Source: CAIVAT01 sp964355945 (GTDB lineage: Bacteria > Bacteroidota > Bacteroidia > Bacteroidales > FEN-979). From it: 64,000 bases of DNA. Each line of letters begins with the position of its first letter. Position 1 is the stretch's first letter. The stretch covers positions 124,001 through 188,000 of the forward strand of contig CAYHGE010000001.1 of NCBI GenBank assembly GCA_964355945.1, read 5' to 3'. Below, piece after piece: positions 41,630 through 49,826 of this stretch. The position numbers were made by a program, and so were the translations under genes. The notes below the pieces were generated by a model. The model was given only the letters and a program-made list of their open reading frames with translations. It had not been told where the DNA came from and did no database searches.

Positions 41630-42494
41630 ATTTTCAGGATATCCGGGAAACTACTTCAGGATGTTTTTCAGGGCACTATTCATGATGGCTGTTGTGCTGT
41701 ATGCTCTTTCCTTGACAGCCCAGGAGAAAATAAACCTGATGTTCAGGTATCAGCCGGGTGAAATATACACCTACCGGTATTCTGATACATTTGAATGCCA
41801 GCAGGAAGTTCGCGAAGCAGAAATGAACCTTGGTGGCGGGAACAACAGCATGTTCAAAATGGAGGTTGCTTCGGTATCTCCTGATACCAGCATCTCATTC
41901 ATCGTCACCTGTGTGGAGATGAAATCCTTTGTAAATAATCCGGATACCGTGACGGAATATAACGAGCTTGTCGGCAAACGGGCAAAGGTTGTGCTTGACA
42001 GGCTCGGGCGTGAAACAGAAAAGGAATGGATGGATTCAGTCAATATTTCGGGAAGCACCGTCTCCCTGATGATGGGTTCCTACAGGTCTGTCAATTTTTT
42101 TCAGTTGCCGTGCCATCCCCTGGCTGCTGGTGAACACTGGAGTGCCCGGATAAATGACAGTGCAGAGATTGTGGGCGGATACGTCAAACAAACTGAATCC
42201 ATAGAATATTCATTGAATGGTTTCTCACAAAAGAATGGCCATCACTGTCTGAAAATCGGCTACGTTTCAAAAAGTGAGAACCTTGGCAAAGCAAGTATGG
42301 AGGGGATGGAGATATACATAGAAGGCACAGGTGATGCGTCGGGAACAATATGGTTTGATCCGGATGCAGGCATCCTGGTGTACAGGGAAAGTTCGGTCGT
42401 GCAGGAAATGACGTACACCATCACCGGATCAATGTCGATGTCGGTGCCATTGATACAGACAATTAAATCAACCTGCAGCCTGGTGGAGGATTAG
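41622..42494 (+). CDS. Secreted protein of unknown function (beta-rich)
   Basis: From ATG 41622 the product has 290 residues; an inner ATG at 41658 begins at the signal peptide (MFFRALFMMAVVLYALSLTA) and could also be used. The mature part has alternating beta-strand-like segments (YQPGEIYTYRYSDTFE, ASGTIWFDPDAGILVYRESSV, MTYTITGSM). This resembles Bacteroidota proteins of the DUF6263 kind, but I cannot name the family with confidence. It is probably co-transcribed with the M28 peptidase. Confidence 0.7.
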   Translation: MSKFSGYPGNYFRMFFRALFMMAVVLYALSLTAQEKINLMFRYQPGEIYTYRYSDTFECQQEVREAEMNLGGGNNSMFKMEVASVSPDTSISFIVTCVEMKSFVNNPDTVTEYNELVGKRAKVVLDRLGRETEKEWMDSVNISGSTVSLMMGSYRSVNFFQLPCHPLAAGEHWSARINDSAEIVGGYVKQTESIEYSLNGFSQKNGHHCLKIGYVSKSENLGKASMEGMEIYIEGTGDASGTIWFDPDAGILVYRESSVVQEMTYTITGSMSMSVPLIQTIKSTCSLVED

Positions 42495-42504
42495 TGGAGT
42501 GGAT

Positions 42505-43986
42505 TTACACCGGGTAAAACCGCAGAAAGTGAAAAGCCCATGGACCAAGGGCAACGTATAGTCCGGGGTCAGTCATCTCATCGCCATTGCGTTCAAATGT
42601 AACTTCACTCAGTGAATCATTCAGCCTCCAGTTCCGTGAACGCAGGTCCTGATCGGGAATTTTCACGCGTCCCTGATTGGCATGGCCGGAATAATTGACA
42701 ACGATTAAAAAGCGGTCATTACCGTCGCACCAGTACCAGGCGAGAAGATTCTCAAAGCCGGGGTTATCAGGCCATCCTGCACATTCACACAATTGCCAAT
42801 CCCCTTCATGGAAAACAGGATGGGCAATGGCAAGGAGCAGGCGCTGGCAAAATGCCCGTAATTCAAAATCCACAGGTTCATCGGGTCGCCTGCAGAGGAA
42901 TACGGGCAACCTTACTTTCCTGCCATCAAATTGTCCCTCGTGGTAAAGTTTTGCTCCAGGCAGTGTAGAGAAAATCACGGTTGCTGCACGGTTCTTGCCT
43001 GGCTGAAAGGCCACGACATGTCTTGGTTCATCATGGTTTTCAATAAACCGGATCATTTTCGACTGGTAAACCGGATCTGCCAGCAGGTGGGAACGAACAG
43101 CCTGTGCATTTTCATGCTCAAGCCTGTCGTATAAACGTTTGTCATAACAAAAATCAAAACCCTGCTGCTGGAGAATCCACTCCTTGTCCCAGTATGCTTC
43201 CGCAATAAAGATAAAATCCCGGTTGGTACGTTTTACGGCAGGAATAAGTTCTCCCCAATATTCAAGTTCCGGTTCAGGCCCTGCACGCTTGCCCCAGGTG
43301 CGTTCAAAAACTTCATTCAACATAAGCATGGCCATGTCGCAACGCACACCGTCGCATTGGCGGGCAATGCGTGAAACAGTTTCAATGATGTCTTCACGCA
43401 GCCCGGGGTGGAAGGCGTTGACCTGCAGCACATCCTGCCACGCAGGGTAAAAGGGGTCTTTCCCACAGGCAAAGATATTTCCGCCAATTTGCACGTAAGT
43501 AACCGGATCATCCCGAAGGTCTTCTTTGTTTCCTGAAATGAAATAATCCGGAGACTCTTCCACCCAGCGGTGGTCGTGGGCCAGGTGATTTGGCACGAAA
43601 TCAAGGATAAGTTTGATGCCGCGCAGGGAAAGCTGTTCCCTGGCAATGGCCAGGCCTTCATCGCCGCCCAGTTGTGTATCAACAGCATACCTGCGGATAC
43701 AATAGGGGGATCCGACATTGTCGGCGAAGCTGAAATCGGGCAGGGCCTGCCGGAAATCTGACAGATTGCCGGCGTGCAGGTTTGAAATGGCGATTCCCCT
43801 GGGGCTGCGTTCCCAGACTCCCATGAGCCATACAGCTTCAATGTGAAGGTGTGTCAGTTCATCCCATTTTTCTGTCGGTACGTTTGCCAGGGTGATGGGG
43901 AACTGCATCTGCTGGCTCATTTCGAAGAGCCACACCATGGTGTTGATCTCGTAAATGACAGGGTTTTTTTTCCAGGGAGGGGTCAT
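42505..43986 (-). CDS. Alpha-amylase family (GH13) glycosidase
   Basis: The 493-residue TIM-barrel enzyme carries the GH13 motifs: DFVPNH (about 133), DGVRCDMAM with the Asp nucleophile (about 213), IFIAEAYW with the acid/base Glu (about 247) and FIENHDEPR (about 317). No signal peptide is seen, so it is probably cytoplasmic. The shortened N terminus (VIYEINTMVWL) and the WERSPRG segment are like sucrose phosphorylase or trehalose-related subfamilies; the substrate cannot be fixed. It overlaps the upstream acyltransferase gene by 4 nt. Confidence 0.92.
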   Translation of the reverse strand: MTPPWKKNPVIYEINTMVWLFEMSQQMQFPITLANVPTEKWDELTHLHIEAVWLMGVWERSPRGIAISNLHAGNLSDFRQALPDFSFADNVGSPYCIRRYAVDTQLGGDEGLAIAREQLSLRGIKLILDFVPNHLAHDHRWVEESPDYFISGNKEDLRDDPVTYVQIGGNIFACGKDPFYPAWQDVLQVNAFHPGLREDIIETVSRIARQCDGVRCDMAMLMLNEVFERTWGKRAGPEPELEYWGELIPAVKRTNRDFIFIAEAYWDKEWILQQQGFDFCYDKRLYDRLEHENAQAVRSHLLADPVYQSKMIRFIENHDEPRHVVAFQPGKNRAATVIFSTLPGAKLYHEGQFDGRKVRLPVFLCRRPDEPVDFELRAFCQRLLLAIAHPVFHEGDWQLCECAGWPDNPGFENLLAWYWCDGNDRFLIVVNYSGHANQGRVKIPDQDLRSRNWRLNDSLSEVTFERNGDEMTDPGLYVALGPWAFHFLRFYPV

Positions 43987-44777
43987 GATTTATCTTTCCA
44001 AATTTCCAGATGTTCCTGAATAAATTCAATAATTTTCAAATGTTCATCCTTCCCCGGGCCATGAACATCCATGGGCTTTCCAAAAGCAATGTGAACGTGC
44101 TTTTTCCGATCGATAGGGCCCAGGTAGCTCGAAAATTTCCCGAACCCCCAGAAATCAGTTTTAATCGCCACAGGAACCACCTGGACACCTGCTTTTACAG
44201 CCAGTTTTGTTCCCAGTGAATTGAACTCTGACGGATTAAAAACACTTCGGCGTGTACCTTGCGGGAAGATGATGATTGAAATCTTGTTTTGAAGCCGGTC
44301 GAGGCCCTCTTCCATTACAATACGAAAATCTTCCCGTGCATTTGAACGGCTGAGCACGATGGGATTTCGCGACTTCATCACATTCTTGAATACCCAGTGA
44401 TTCACAAGTTCATCCTTCACAACAAAAGTAACATCAATCAACGGTTGAATGATGCCCGGGAAGATCATGGTTTCCAGGGTACTCATGTGGTTGCTTAGAA
44501 TGAGCAGTGGACGGGGGTTGTTCCTGATGTTGTCCATTCCTGTAATGTGGATTCTTCCGCCACATTTTTCCACATCTGTGAAGATATCATGGGACGATGA
44601 AACCCATTGACTGGTGTCAAAAATGCCTTTTTGTGCCATCGTGCGGGCACCAAAAACCCGCTTTAAAAACAAGCTGATGAATACGAAACGGGAATTGAAC
44701 GTGATTCTGTCTATTAGGATATGCGGAGTGTTCTCCGGTGTATGGTATTCGTTTTTAGCTGTAATATCCTGACGCAT
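43983..44777 (-). CDS. PlsC-like lysophospholipid acyltransferase with variant motifs
   Basis: The 264-residue protein has a PlsC domain at about 85-240: motif I NHMSTLETM (HX4E instead of HX4D), motif III IIIFPQGTRR (FPQGTR instead of FPEGTR) and the motif IV-like VQVVPVAIKT. Such variants occur in a subset of acyltransferases, so it may still be active. It would act at the inner membrane on a lyso-lipid acceptor. The gene is the first of the unit with the GH13 gene. Confidence 0.85.
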   Translation of the reverse strand: MRQDITAKNEYHTPENTPHILIDRITFNSRFVFISLFLKRVFGARTMAQKGIFDTSQWVSSSHDIFTDVEKCGGRIHITGMDNIRNNPRPLLILSNHMSTLETMIFPGIIQPLIDVTFVVKDELVNHWVFKNVMKSRNPIVLSRSNAREDFRIVMEEGLDRLQNKISIIIFPQGTRRSVFNPSEFNSLGTKLAVKAGVQVVPVAIKTDFWGFGKFSSYLGPIDRKKHVHIAFGKPMDVHGPGKDEHLKIIEFIQEHLEIWKDKS

Positions 44778-45082
44778 TGTGAAGTTTTTACAAATCCTGG
44801 TTCAATTTAACTGTTACGGTGTAACCGTTACAGGCTGAAATTTCAATAGCCAAATATAGTTAGTTTTAGATCATTCTCAGCATACTTTGGTTTTGAAATG
44901 ACATCCTGAAACGTATTTTCATGGGAAATGCGTGGAAATCATCCCCGCGCAAATGAAAAAGCAGGTTAAAACAGCTTTTGGGGCACTTTATTAAATACTT
45001 TTCTAAATATATGGATTTCAACAGATGATAGCGGGTAGTCGGTAAAATATTAATGTTATGATAAATAAAAAATAAATTATAC

Positions 45083-45113
45083 TTGACTTAGCATCTTCAT
45101 CGTTGTACATTTG
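45083..45113 (+). promoter_or_regulatory. Promoter of the 753-residue gene
   Basis: TTG (45083-45085) and TACATTTG (45106-45113) are spaced by 20 nt, matching the Bacteroidota consensus. The transcript would have a leader of about 150 nt. Confidence 0.7.
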
Positions 45114-45259
45114 TAATAAATCTAAATAAAGATAACTGTGAAAATTTTAACAATTCTGTATGCCTGAAATTTGTAATTATATCAGTAGATGACCTGTATG
45201 TCAAATTGTTAAGTTATTGAACGCGGATACCGAAAAGCGAACAGAGTAGGTTTAAAAAA

Positions 45260-45266
45260 AAGGAGG
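45260..45266 (+). promoter_or_regulatory. Strong Shine-Dalgarno before the 753-residue gene
   Basis: AAGGAGG is placed 5 nt before the ATG at 45272; such a sequence is rare in this window and fixes the start. Confidence 0.8.
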
Positions 45267-45271
45267 AACAT

Positions 45272-47533
45272 ATGAATTATTCATTAAAGGGAAATCTTAG
45301 GGGATTTTATTGTGGCGATTGTTTTGACTTTCTTCACAATACAAAAATCCGGGTTTATGCGGCAGATCCAAAAACAAACCTGGCGGCTTTGGCTGTCTCA
45401 CGCGAGAAAGAAACATTTCACCAACGCTCGGAAGATGAATTGAAATCGCTTCCCGACAGGTTATTGTTGGAAACAATGACCGATGAATCGGGGAATTTCA
45501 CACTCGAATTTTCGGAAAAGCAGAAATATGAAGGAGGCGCCTTTGACATTGACTTTGTATGTGGTACAGGCTGGTCTCCTGCACTTCACGGACCTGACCC
45601 CGTTCGCCCGCCAAGACCTGGCGGACCGGTTCAATTTCACATAACTACACTTCAACCGTTGTGGAAAGAGGTTCAAAACAATGAAAACGACCGGAGATTA
45701 TCGGCTTATTGGGAGTATGCAATTCCCTATAAATTCTGGTGCTGGATTCTGAGACTTTTCAGATGGTATGTCATTTGCGGAAATGTCGGGGATTGCAAAG
45801 GTGATTTCCCGGTAGGAGGAGTCAAAGTTTTTGCTTATGACGTGGATCTTATCCAGGATGATTACCTGGGATATGGAATTACTGACCTGAATGGGAATTT
45901 TAAAATATATTATTCCGAAGCTGCCTTCAGTAAAACGATATTTAATTGGCTGAATGTTGAGTGGCCTGCCGGCCCCGATCTCTATTTCAGGATCGAAGCA
46001 GGTGACGGCAGCGTTTTACTCAACGAGAACAGGCAGCGCGGACATGATCGCGACCGGACCAACGCTCCGAATTGCTTCTGTGTTAATTTCTGTGTTGAAT
46101 GTCCAAAAGGTTCACTGGTTTGTGACCTTACTGCACCATCTGGCTGTATCGATGATAATATAAAGTTGCTGGAGGATAAATATTTGGCCATTATTGGAAC
46201 TGCAAGTGGTTGTGGCATGGTGGATTATGATCTGCAGCTGCTTTGGAACGGGACCAAAGATGTCTCCTCCGGGGCGATTATCTATTCAAATTCCGGTGGG
46301 AACCCTGATCCTCTGCTCCTGCATGGGAATCACAGTGTGATGGGCGGTAATCTTGGATTTATTCTGATGACAAAAGCCATTGAAAATGCCGGCAGCGACC
46401 TCATCACGTCCACCTTATTTGAAATCAGACTTACGGTGCATGGTTCTAGCAAGAGTGTTTGCACTTCTTCACTTTTATTCAGGATTAAAGCAAGTGAAGT
46501 GTATATTAAGAACATTGGCGGCCGCGTAGCTCACGATGTTGCTGACCCCGGCGAACAGTTGCGTATAGCCGATGCTGCCGGTGCGGAAATTGGTGCAATT
46601 GGTATGGGTGCCAGCATTTGGGGTGCAGCAAGGGTTTTTGGCTGTCTGAATCAGAAGATCAATGATTACGGGATCTATTTTATTAAAGATGATTTTGTAA
46701 CACCGCAGCCGGCAAATGGAACTTCTTATGATCCATTGGCGAATGGTTTCACAACCATTTGCAATGTTGACTTTGGTGCAGGTTTCAGTACATTTACACC
46801 TGATCAGCTCAGACAATGGAATGTTCTTCAGGGTCCCAATGCACTTATCTCAAACAATGGATTTTATACATACATTGATGTCATAACCTTATACATTGGC
46901 GGTATACCGTTCGAATTGCAAATACCCGAAGGGCTGGTTGCCGGGATGAGTTGGAATACCGGGCCAAGCGGACGGTACAGTGTGCTGCTTAAGGTTACTG
47001 ATACAAACGGTTTTTCATACTATGACATTCAGCGTGTGTGGGTTGATAATGAACTCCCCACTGCAGCTATTTATAATATTGGCAGTCTTCCACCATGCTC
47101 TGACCTCTATACCAAGACATGGGTTGACCCTGGAAAAACAATATCAAAATTCAAAGTGTTGGATATTAATGGAATGGCTTTTGATCCCTTGATTATTGGT
47201 GCTGATCTGAACAATCCAAGTGATAATTTCAACTTTTATCAGCTCACCATAAAGAAGCAGGGGCTGGCGGGGCCTGAGGTGATACATACTTCGAATGTTA
47301 CTGTTCCCGGTAGAGCATTGCCGGGAACCAACCTGTTCACGTTTGATCTCAGCTGGTTGGAAACAAATGCGCATGTTCCCGGGGTTCCTGACAACAAGCT
47401 CCTTCCGGATGAAACCTGTGCCTATGTGTTTTCACTTTGGGTGCAGGATAAAACAGCGCTAAATAACGCTACAGATGTACATCATACACATTTTGACTTC
47501 CCGGTAAAGATCATAAATAGTGTTGAGCCTTAG
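45272..47533 (+). CDS. Large protein of unknown function with transthyretin-like domains
   Basis: The 753-residue protein has no signal peptide and no T9SS sorting domain. The N-terminal region holds two transthyretin/carboxypeptidase-regulatory-like units: residues about 5-125 (TMTDESGNFTLEFSEKQ) and about 165-255 (VKVFAYDVDLIQDDYLGYGITDLNGNFKIYYSE). The rest is beta-rich, with a Cys-rich stretch (APNCFCVNFCVECPKGSLVCDLT, split here as CFCVNFCVEC) near 275-295 and Ig-like segments (SVLLKVTDTNGFSYYDIQRVWVD). I do not recognise the family as a whole. It is monocistronic, with its own promoter and a strong Shine-Dalgarno. Confidence 0.85.
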   Translation: MNYSLKGNLRGFYCGDCFDFLHNTKIRVYAADPKTNLAALAVSREKETFHQRSEDELKSLPDRLLLETMTDESGNFTLEFSEKQKYEGGAFDIDFVCGTGWSPALHGPDPVRPPRPGGPVQFHITTLQPLWKEVQNNENDRRLSAYWEYAIPYKFWCWILRLFRWYVICGNVGDCKGDFPVGGVKVFAYDVDLIQDDYLGYGITDLNGNFKIYYSEAAFSKTIFNWLNVEWPAGPDLYFRIEAGDGSVLLNENRQRGHDRDRTNAPNCFCVNFCVECPKGSLVCDLTAPSGCIDDNIKLLEDKYLAIIGTASGCGMVDYDLQLLWNGTKDVSSGAIIYSNSGGNPDPLLLHGNHSVMGGNLGFILMTKAIENAGSDLITSTLFEIRLTVHGSSKSVCTSSLLFRIKASEVYIKNIGGRVAHDVADPGEQLRIADAAGAEIGAIGMGASIWGAARVFGCLNQKINDYGIYFIKDDFVTPQPANGTSYDPLANGFTTICNVDFGAGFSTFTPDQLRQWNVLQGPNALISNNGFYTYIDVITLYIGGIPFELQIPEGLVAGMSWNTGPSGRYSVLLKVTDTNGFSYYDIQRVWVDNELPTAAIYNIGSLPPCSDLYTKTWVDPGKTISKFKVLDINGMAFDPLIIGADLNNPSDNFNFYQLTIKKQGLAGPEVIHTSNVTVPGRALPGTNLFTFDLSWLETNAHVPGVPDNKLLPDETCAYVFSLWVQDKTALNNATDVHHTHFDFPVKIINSVEP

Positions 47534-47548
47534 TTGATTGTGCCTTTG

Positions 47549-47620
47549 TTCGGAGCTGTCTGAAAAGTATTTTTCCAGATGACAAATCATTCAGGCGAAA
47601 ACTTTTCAGATGGTTCCGAA
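47549..47620. repeat. 20-bp imperfect inverted repeat
   Basis: TTCGGAGCTGTCTGAAAAGT (47549-47568) matches the complement of 47601-47620 at 16 of 20 positions, with a 32-nt spacer that itself contains a short T run. It lies between convergent genes and could serve as a terminator or be a MITE-like remnant. Confidence 0.7.
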
Positions 47621-47635
47621 CCAGGGGATGAAGAA

Positions 47636-48160
47636 TTAGATTTCTTCGTGGTTGTACCAGCTGGCATACATCGTATAATTCTTTGATATCCGGTTCACCT
47701 GTCCTTCCAGCAATGCCTGGTCGATATCTTTTATTTTGCGTGCCGGAAGGCCTGCCCAGACAGTGCCAGACTCAACGACCGTACCTTCGGTGACCAAAGC
47801 TCCGGCTCCGACAATTGAGTTGCTGTGGATCACTGCGCCATCCATCACAATGGCACCCATGCCGATCAGCACATTGTCGTGAATCGTACATCCGTGGATG
47901 ATGGCTTTATGGGCGATTGAGACATTATTGCCGATAGAAACCGGTGCTTTCTGATATGTACAATGGATAATGGCACCGTCCTGGATATTTACATTGTCGC
48001 CGATCCGGATGGTGTGTACATCACCCCGTACCACCGCATTGAACCAAACACTGCAGTTGTCACCCATTACCACATCGCCTGTTATGGTGGCATTGTCGGC
48101 CAGGAAGCAGTTGCTTCCCATTATAGGCAGGATTCCTTTTACAGATTTGATGAGTGCCAT
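47636..48160 (-). CDS. Gamma-carbonic-anhydrase-like hexapeptide protein
   Basis: The 174-residue left-handed beta-helix protein has repeated hexapeptides (GDVVMGDNCSVWFNAVVRGD, VSIGNNVSIAHKAIIHG). Potential zinc-binding His residues are present (IIHC, IAHKAIIHG) in the gamma-class order. Members act as carbonic anhydrases or as acyl-transferase relatives; activity is not certain. It follows nadB on the minus strand with an 18-bp tandem repeat between them. Confidence 0.9.
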   Translation of the reverse strand: MALIKSVKGILPIMGSNCFLADNATITGDVVMGDNCSVWFNAVVRGDVHTIRIGDNVNIQDGAIIHCTYQKAPVSIGNNVSIAHKAIIHGCTIHDNVLIGMGAIVMDGAVIHSNSIVGAGALVTEGTVVESGTVWAGLPARKIKDIDQALLEGQVNRISKNYTMYASWYNHEEI

Positions 48161-48193
48161 TTGTTTCGGTTAGGTTGTTAACTTAAATTTTCT

Positions 48194-48242
48194 ACCCCGT
48201 CAGGGTCTCCCACCCTGTCAGGGTCTCCCACCCCGTCAGGGT
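48194..48242. repeat. 18-bp tandem repeat
   Basis: Units ACCCCGTCAGGGTCTCCC, ACCCTGTCAGGGTCTCCC and a partial ACCCCGTCAGGGT lie head to tail. Each contains a near-palindromic ACCCnGTCAGGGT core, so it can form small hairpins between nadB and the gamma-CA gene. Confidence 0.9.
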
Positions 48243-48245
48243 ACA

Positions 48246-49817
48246 TTATCTGGGACTTGTACGTTGATAATCAAGTGAATAGTGCAGGCCCCTGCTTTCG
48301 TGTCTGCGACTGGCTGCCTTGATAATCAGATAGCCGATGTTAATGAGGTTGCGAAGCTCACATAATTTCGGGGTGAGAATCGACTTGTTATACAGATCTT
48401 CGGATTCGCGGTACAGAAGTTCCAGACGATCGAACGCACGCTGAAGCCGGAGGTTCGACCGGACAATACCGACATAGCTGCTCATGATCGCCTGCAGTTC
48501 TTTGAGTGACTGCGTAATCAAAACCATCTCTTCATTTAATACCATGCCCTCTGCATTCCAGTCAGGAATATCATGGCAGTGTGCGATGGTTTTAACATTC
48601 CGGATGGCCTCTTCACTTGCCCGGTGAGAAAAGACAAGCGATTCAAGCAACGAGTTGGAAGCCAGGCGATTTGCGCCATGAAGCCCGGTTGATGAACATT
48701 CACCAGAAGCATATAGGTTTACAATAGAACTGCGCCCGCATTCATCTACTTTGATGCCGCCACAGGTATAATGAGCAGCCGGAACTACCGGGATCATGTC
48801 CTTGCTGATATCTATTCCGGCAGAAAGGCATTTTGCATAAATTGTAGGAAAATGGTGGATCAACTCATTTTTCTGGAGATGCCTGCAGTCGAGGTAGAGG
48901 TAGTCATCACCACTTAATTTTAATTCATTGTCGATGGCACGGGCAACAATATCGCGGGGTGCAAGTGACAGCCTTGAGTCGTATTTATGCATAAACTCCT
49001 TGCCATCGCGGGTTTTCAGCACTGCGCCAAAACCACGCATGGCTTCTGTGATCAGGAAGGCCGGCTTTTCATCCGGATGATACAGGGCAGTTGGGTGAAA
49101 CTGAACAAATTCCATGTTTTCAACTGCCCCCTTGGCACGATAAACCATGGCAATCCCATCACCCGTGGAAATCAGCGGATTGGTGGTGTTGTTGTAAACA
49201 TTCCCGGTGCCGCCCGTTGCGATGAGGGTGATTTTCGATAAAATGGTATCGACCAGCCGGGTCCGGGGATTCATGACAAAGGCCCCAAAGCAGGTGATTC
49301 CTGCAGTCCGGCTGTTCACTTCCAACCCAAGATGATGCTGGGTAATAATGTCGATGGTGAAGTGATTCTCCAGAATCTCGATGTTCGGATGCTGCTTGAC
49401 CTGCTCCAGCAATTTGTTTTCGATTTCCCTGCCCGTACTGTCTTTGTGATGCAGCACGCGGTATTCGGAGTGTCCTCCCTCCTTGGCGAGATCGTAACGT
49501 CCTGTATTGGTTTTATCGAATTTGATACCCCATTTTACAAGCTCTTTGATTCGCTCGGTCGATTCACTGATGGTAAACCTGACAACATCTTCCTTACACA
49601 ATCCGTCACCTGCAATGATGGTATCCTGGATGTGTTTTTCAAAGGAATCAGGAGTGTACATTACAGCGGCAATACCTCCCTGTGCCCAGGTGGTGGCGGT
49701 GTCGTCCATCCTCGACTTGGTGACGATACACACTTTGCCATGCTTTGCTACCTTGATGGCAAAGGTTAGGCCGGCAATTCCGGATCCGATGACCAGGAAA
49801 TCTACGTTTTTTCTCAT
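48246..49817 (-). CDS. nadB: L-aspartate oxidase
   Basis: The 523-residue FAD enzyme oxidises L-aspartate to iminoaspartate, the first step of NAD synthesis. It shows the dinucleotide motif VIGSGIAGLTFAIKVAKHG (residues 9-27), the SRMDDTATTWAQGGIAAVM segment, catalytic region FVQFHPTALYHP and GECSSTGLHGANRLASNSLLE. The C-terminal helical domain is present. nadA and nadC are not in the window. It starts 9 nt after the sucB stop, so read-through with sucB is likely. Confidence 0.96.
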   Translation of the reverse strand: MRKNVDFLVIGSGIAGLTFAIKVAKHGKVCIVTKSRMDDTATTWAQGGIAAVMYTPDSFEKHIQDTIIAGDGLCKEDVVRFTISESTERIKELVKWGIKFDKTNTGRYDLAKEGGHSEYRVLHHKDSTGREIENKLLEQVKQHPNIEILENHFTIDIITQHHLGLEVNSRTAGITCFGAFVMNPRTRLVDTILSKITLIATGGTGNVYNNTTNPLISTGDGIAMVYRAKGAVENMEFVQFHPTALYHPDEKPAFLITEAMRGFGAVLKTRDGKEFMHKYDSRLSLAPRDIVARAIDNELKLSGDDYLYLDCRHLQKNELIHHFPTIYAKCLSAGIDISKDMIPVVPAAHYTCGGIKVDECGRSSIVNLYASGECSSTGLHGANRLASNSLLESLVFSHRASEEAIRNVKTIAHCHDIPDWNAEGMVLNEEMVLITQSLKELQAIMSSYVGIVRSNLRLQRAFDRLELLYRESEDLYNKSILTPKLCELRNLINIGYLIIKAASRRHESRGLHYSLDYQRTSPR

Positions 49818-49826
49818 GAAACTTCT

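Larger units (their letters stand above)
44778..45271. other. Long intergenic region, leader of the 753-residue gene
   Basis: 494 bases between divergent genes. I see no convincing small gene or RNA. The right half holds a promoter (45083-45113), a leader of about 150 nt and a strong Shine-Dalgarno (45260). The left half is AT-rich with no clear motif. Confidence 0.6.

Noticed and set aside
44778..45271. Riboswitch or small RNA in the long intergenic region
   Set aside because: No recognisable conserved riboswitch core or terminator-like fold was found; only a promoter and a leader can be supported.
48194..48242. 18-bp repeats as CRISPR
   Set aside because: There are no unique spacers; the units are directly tandem and palindromic.
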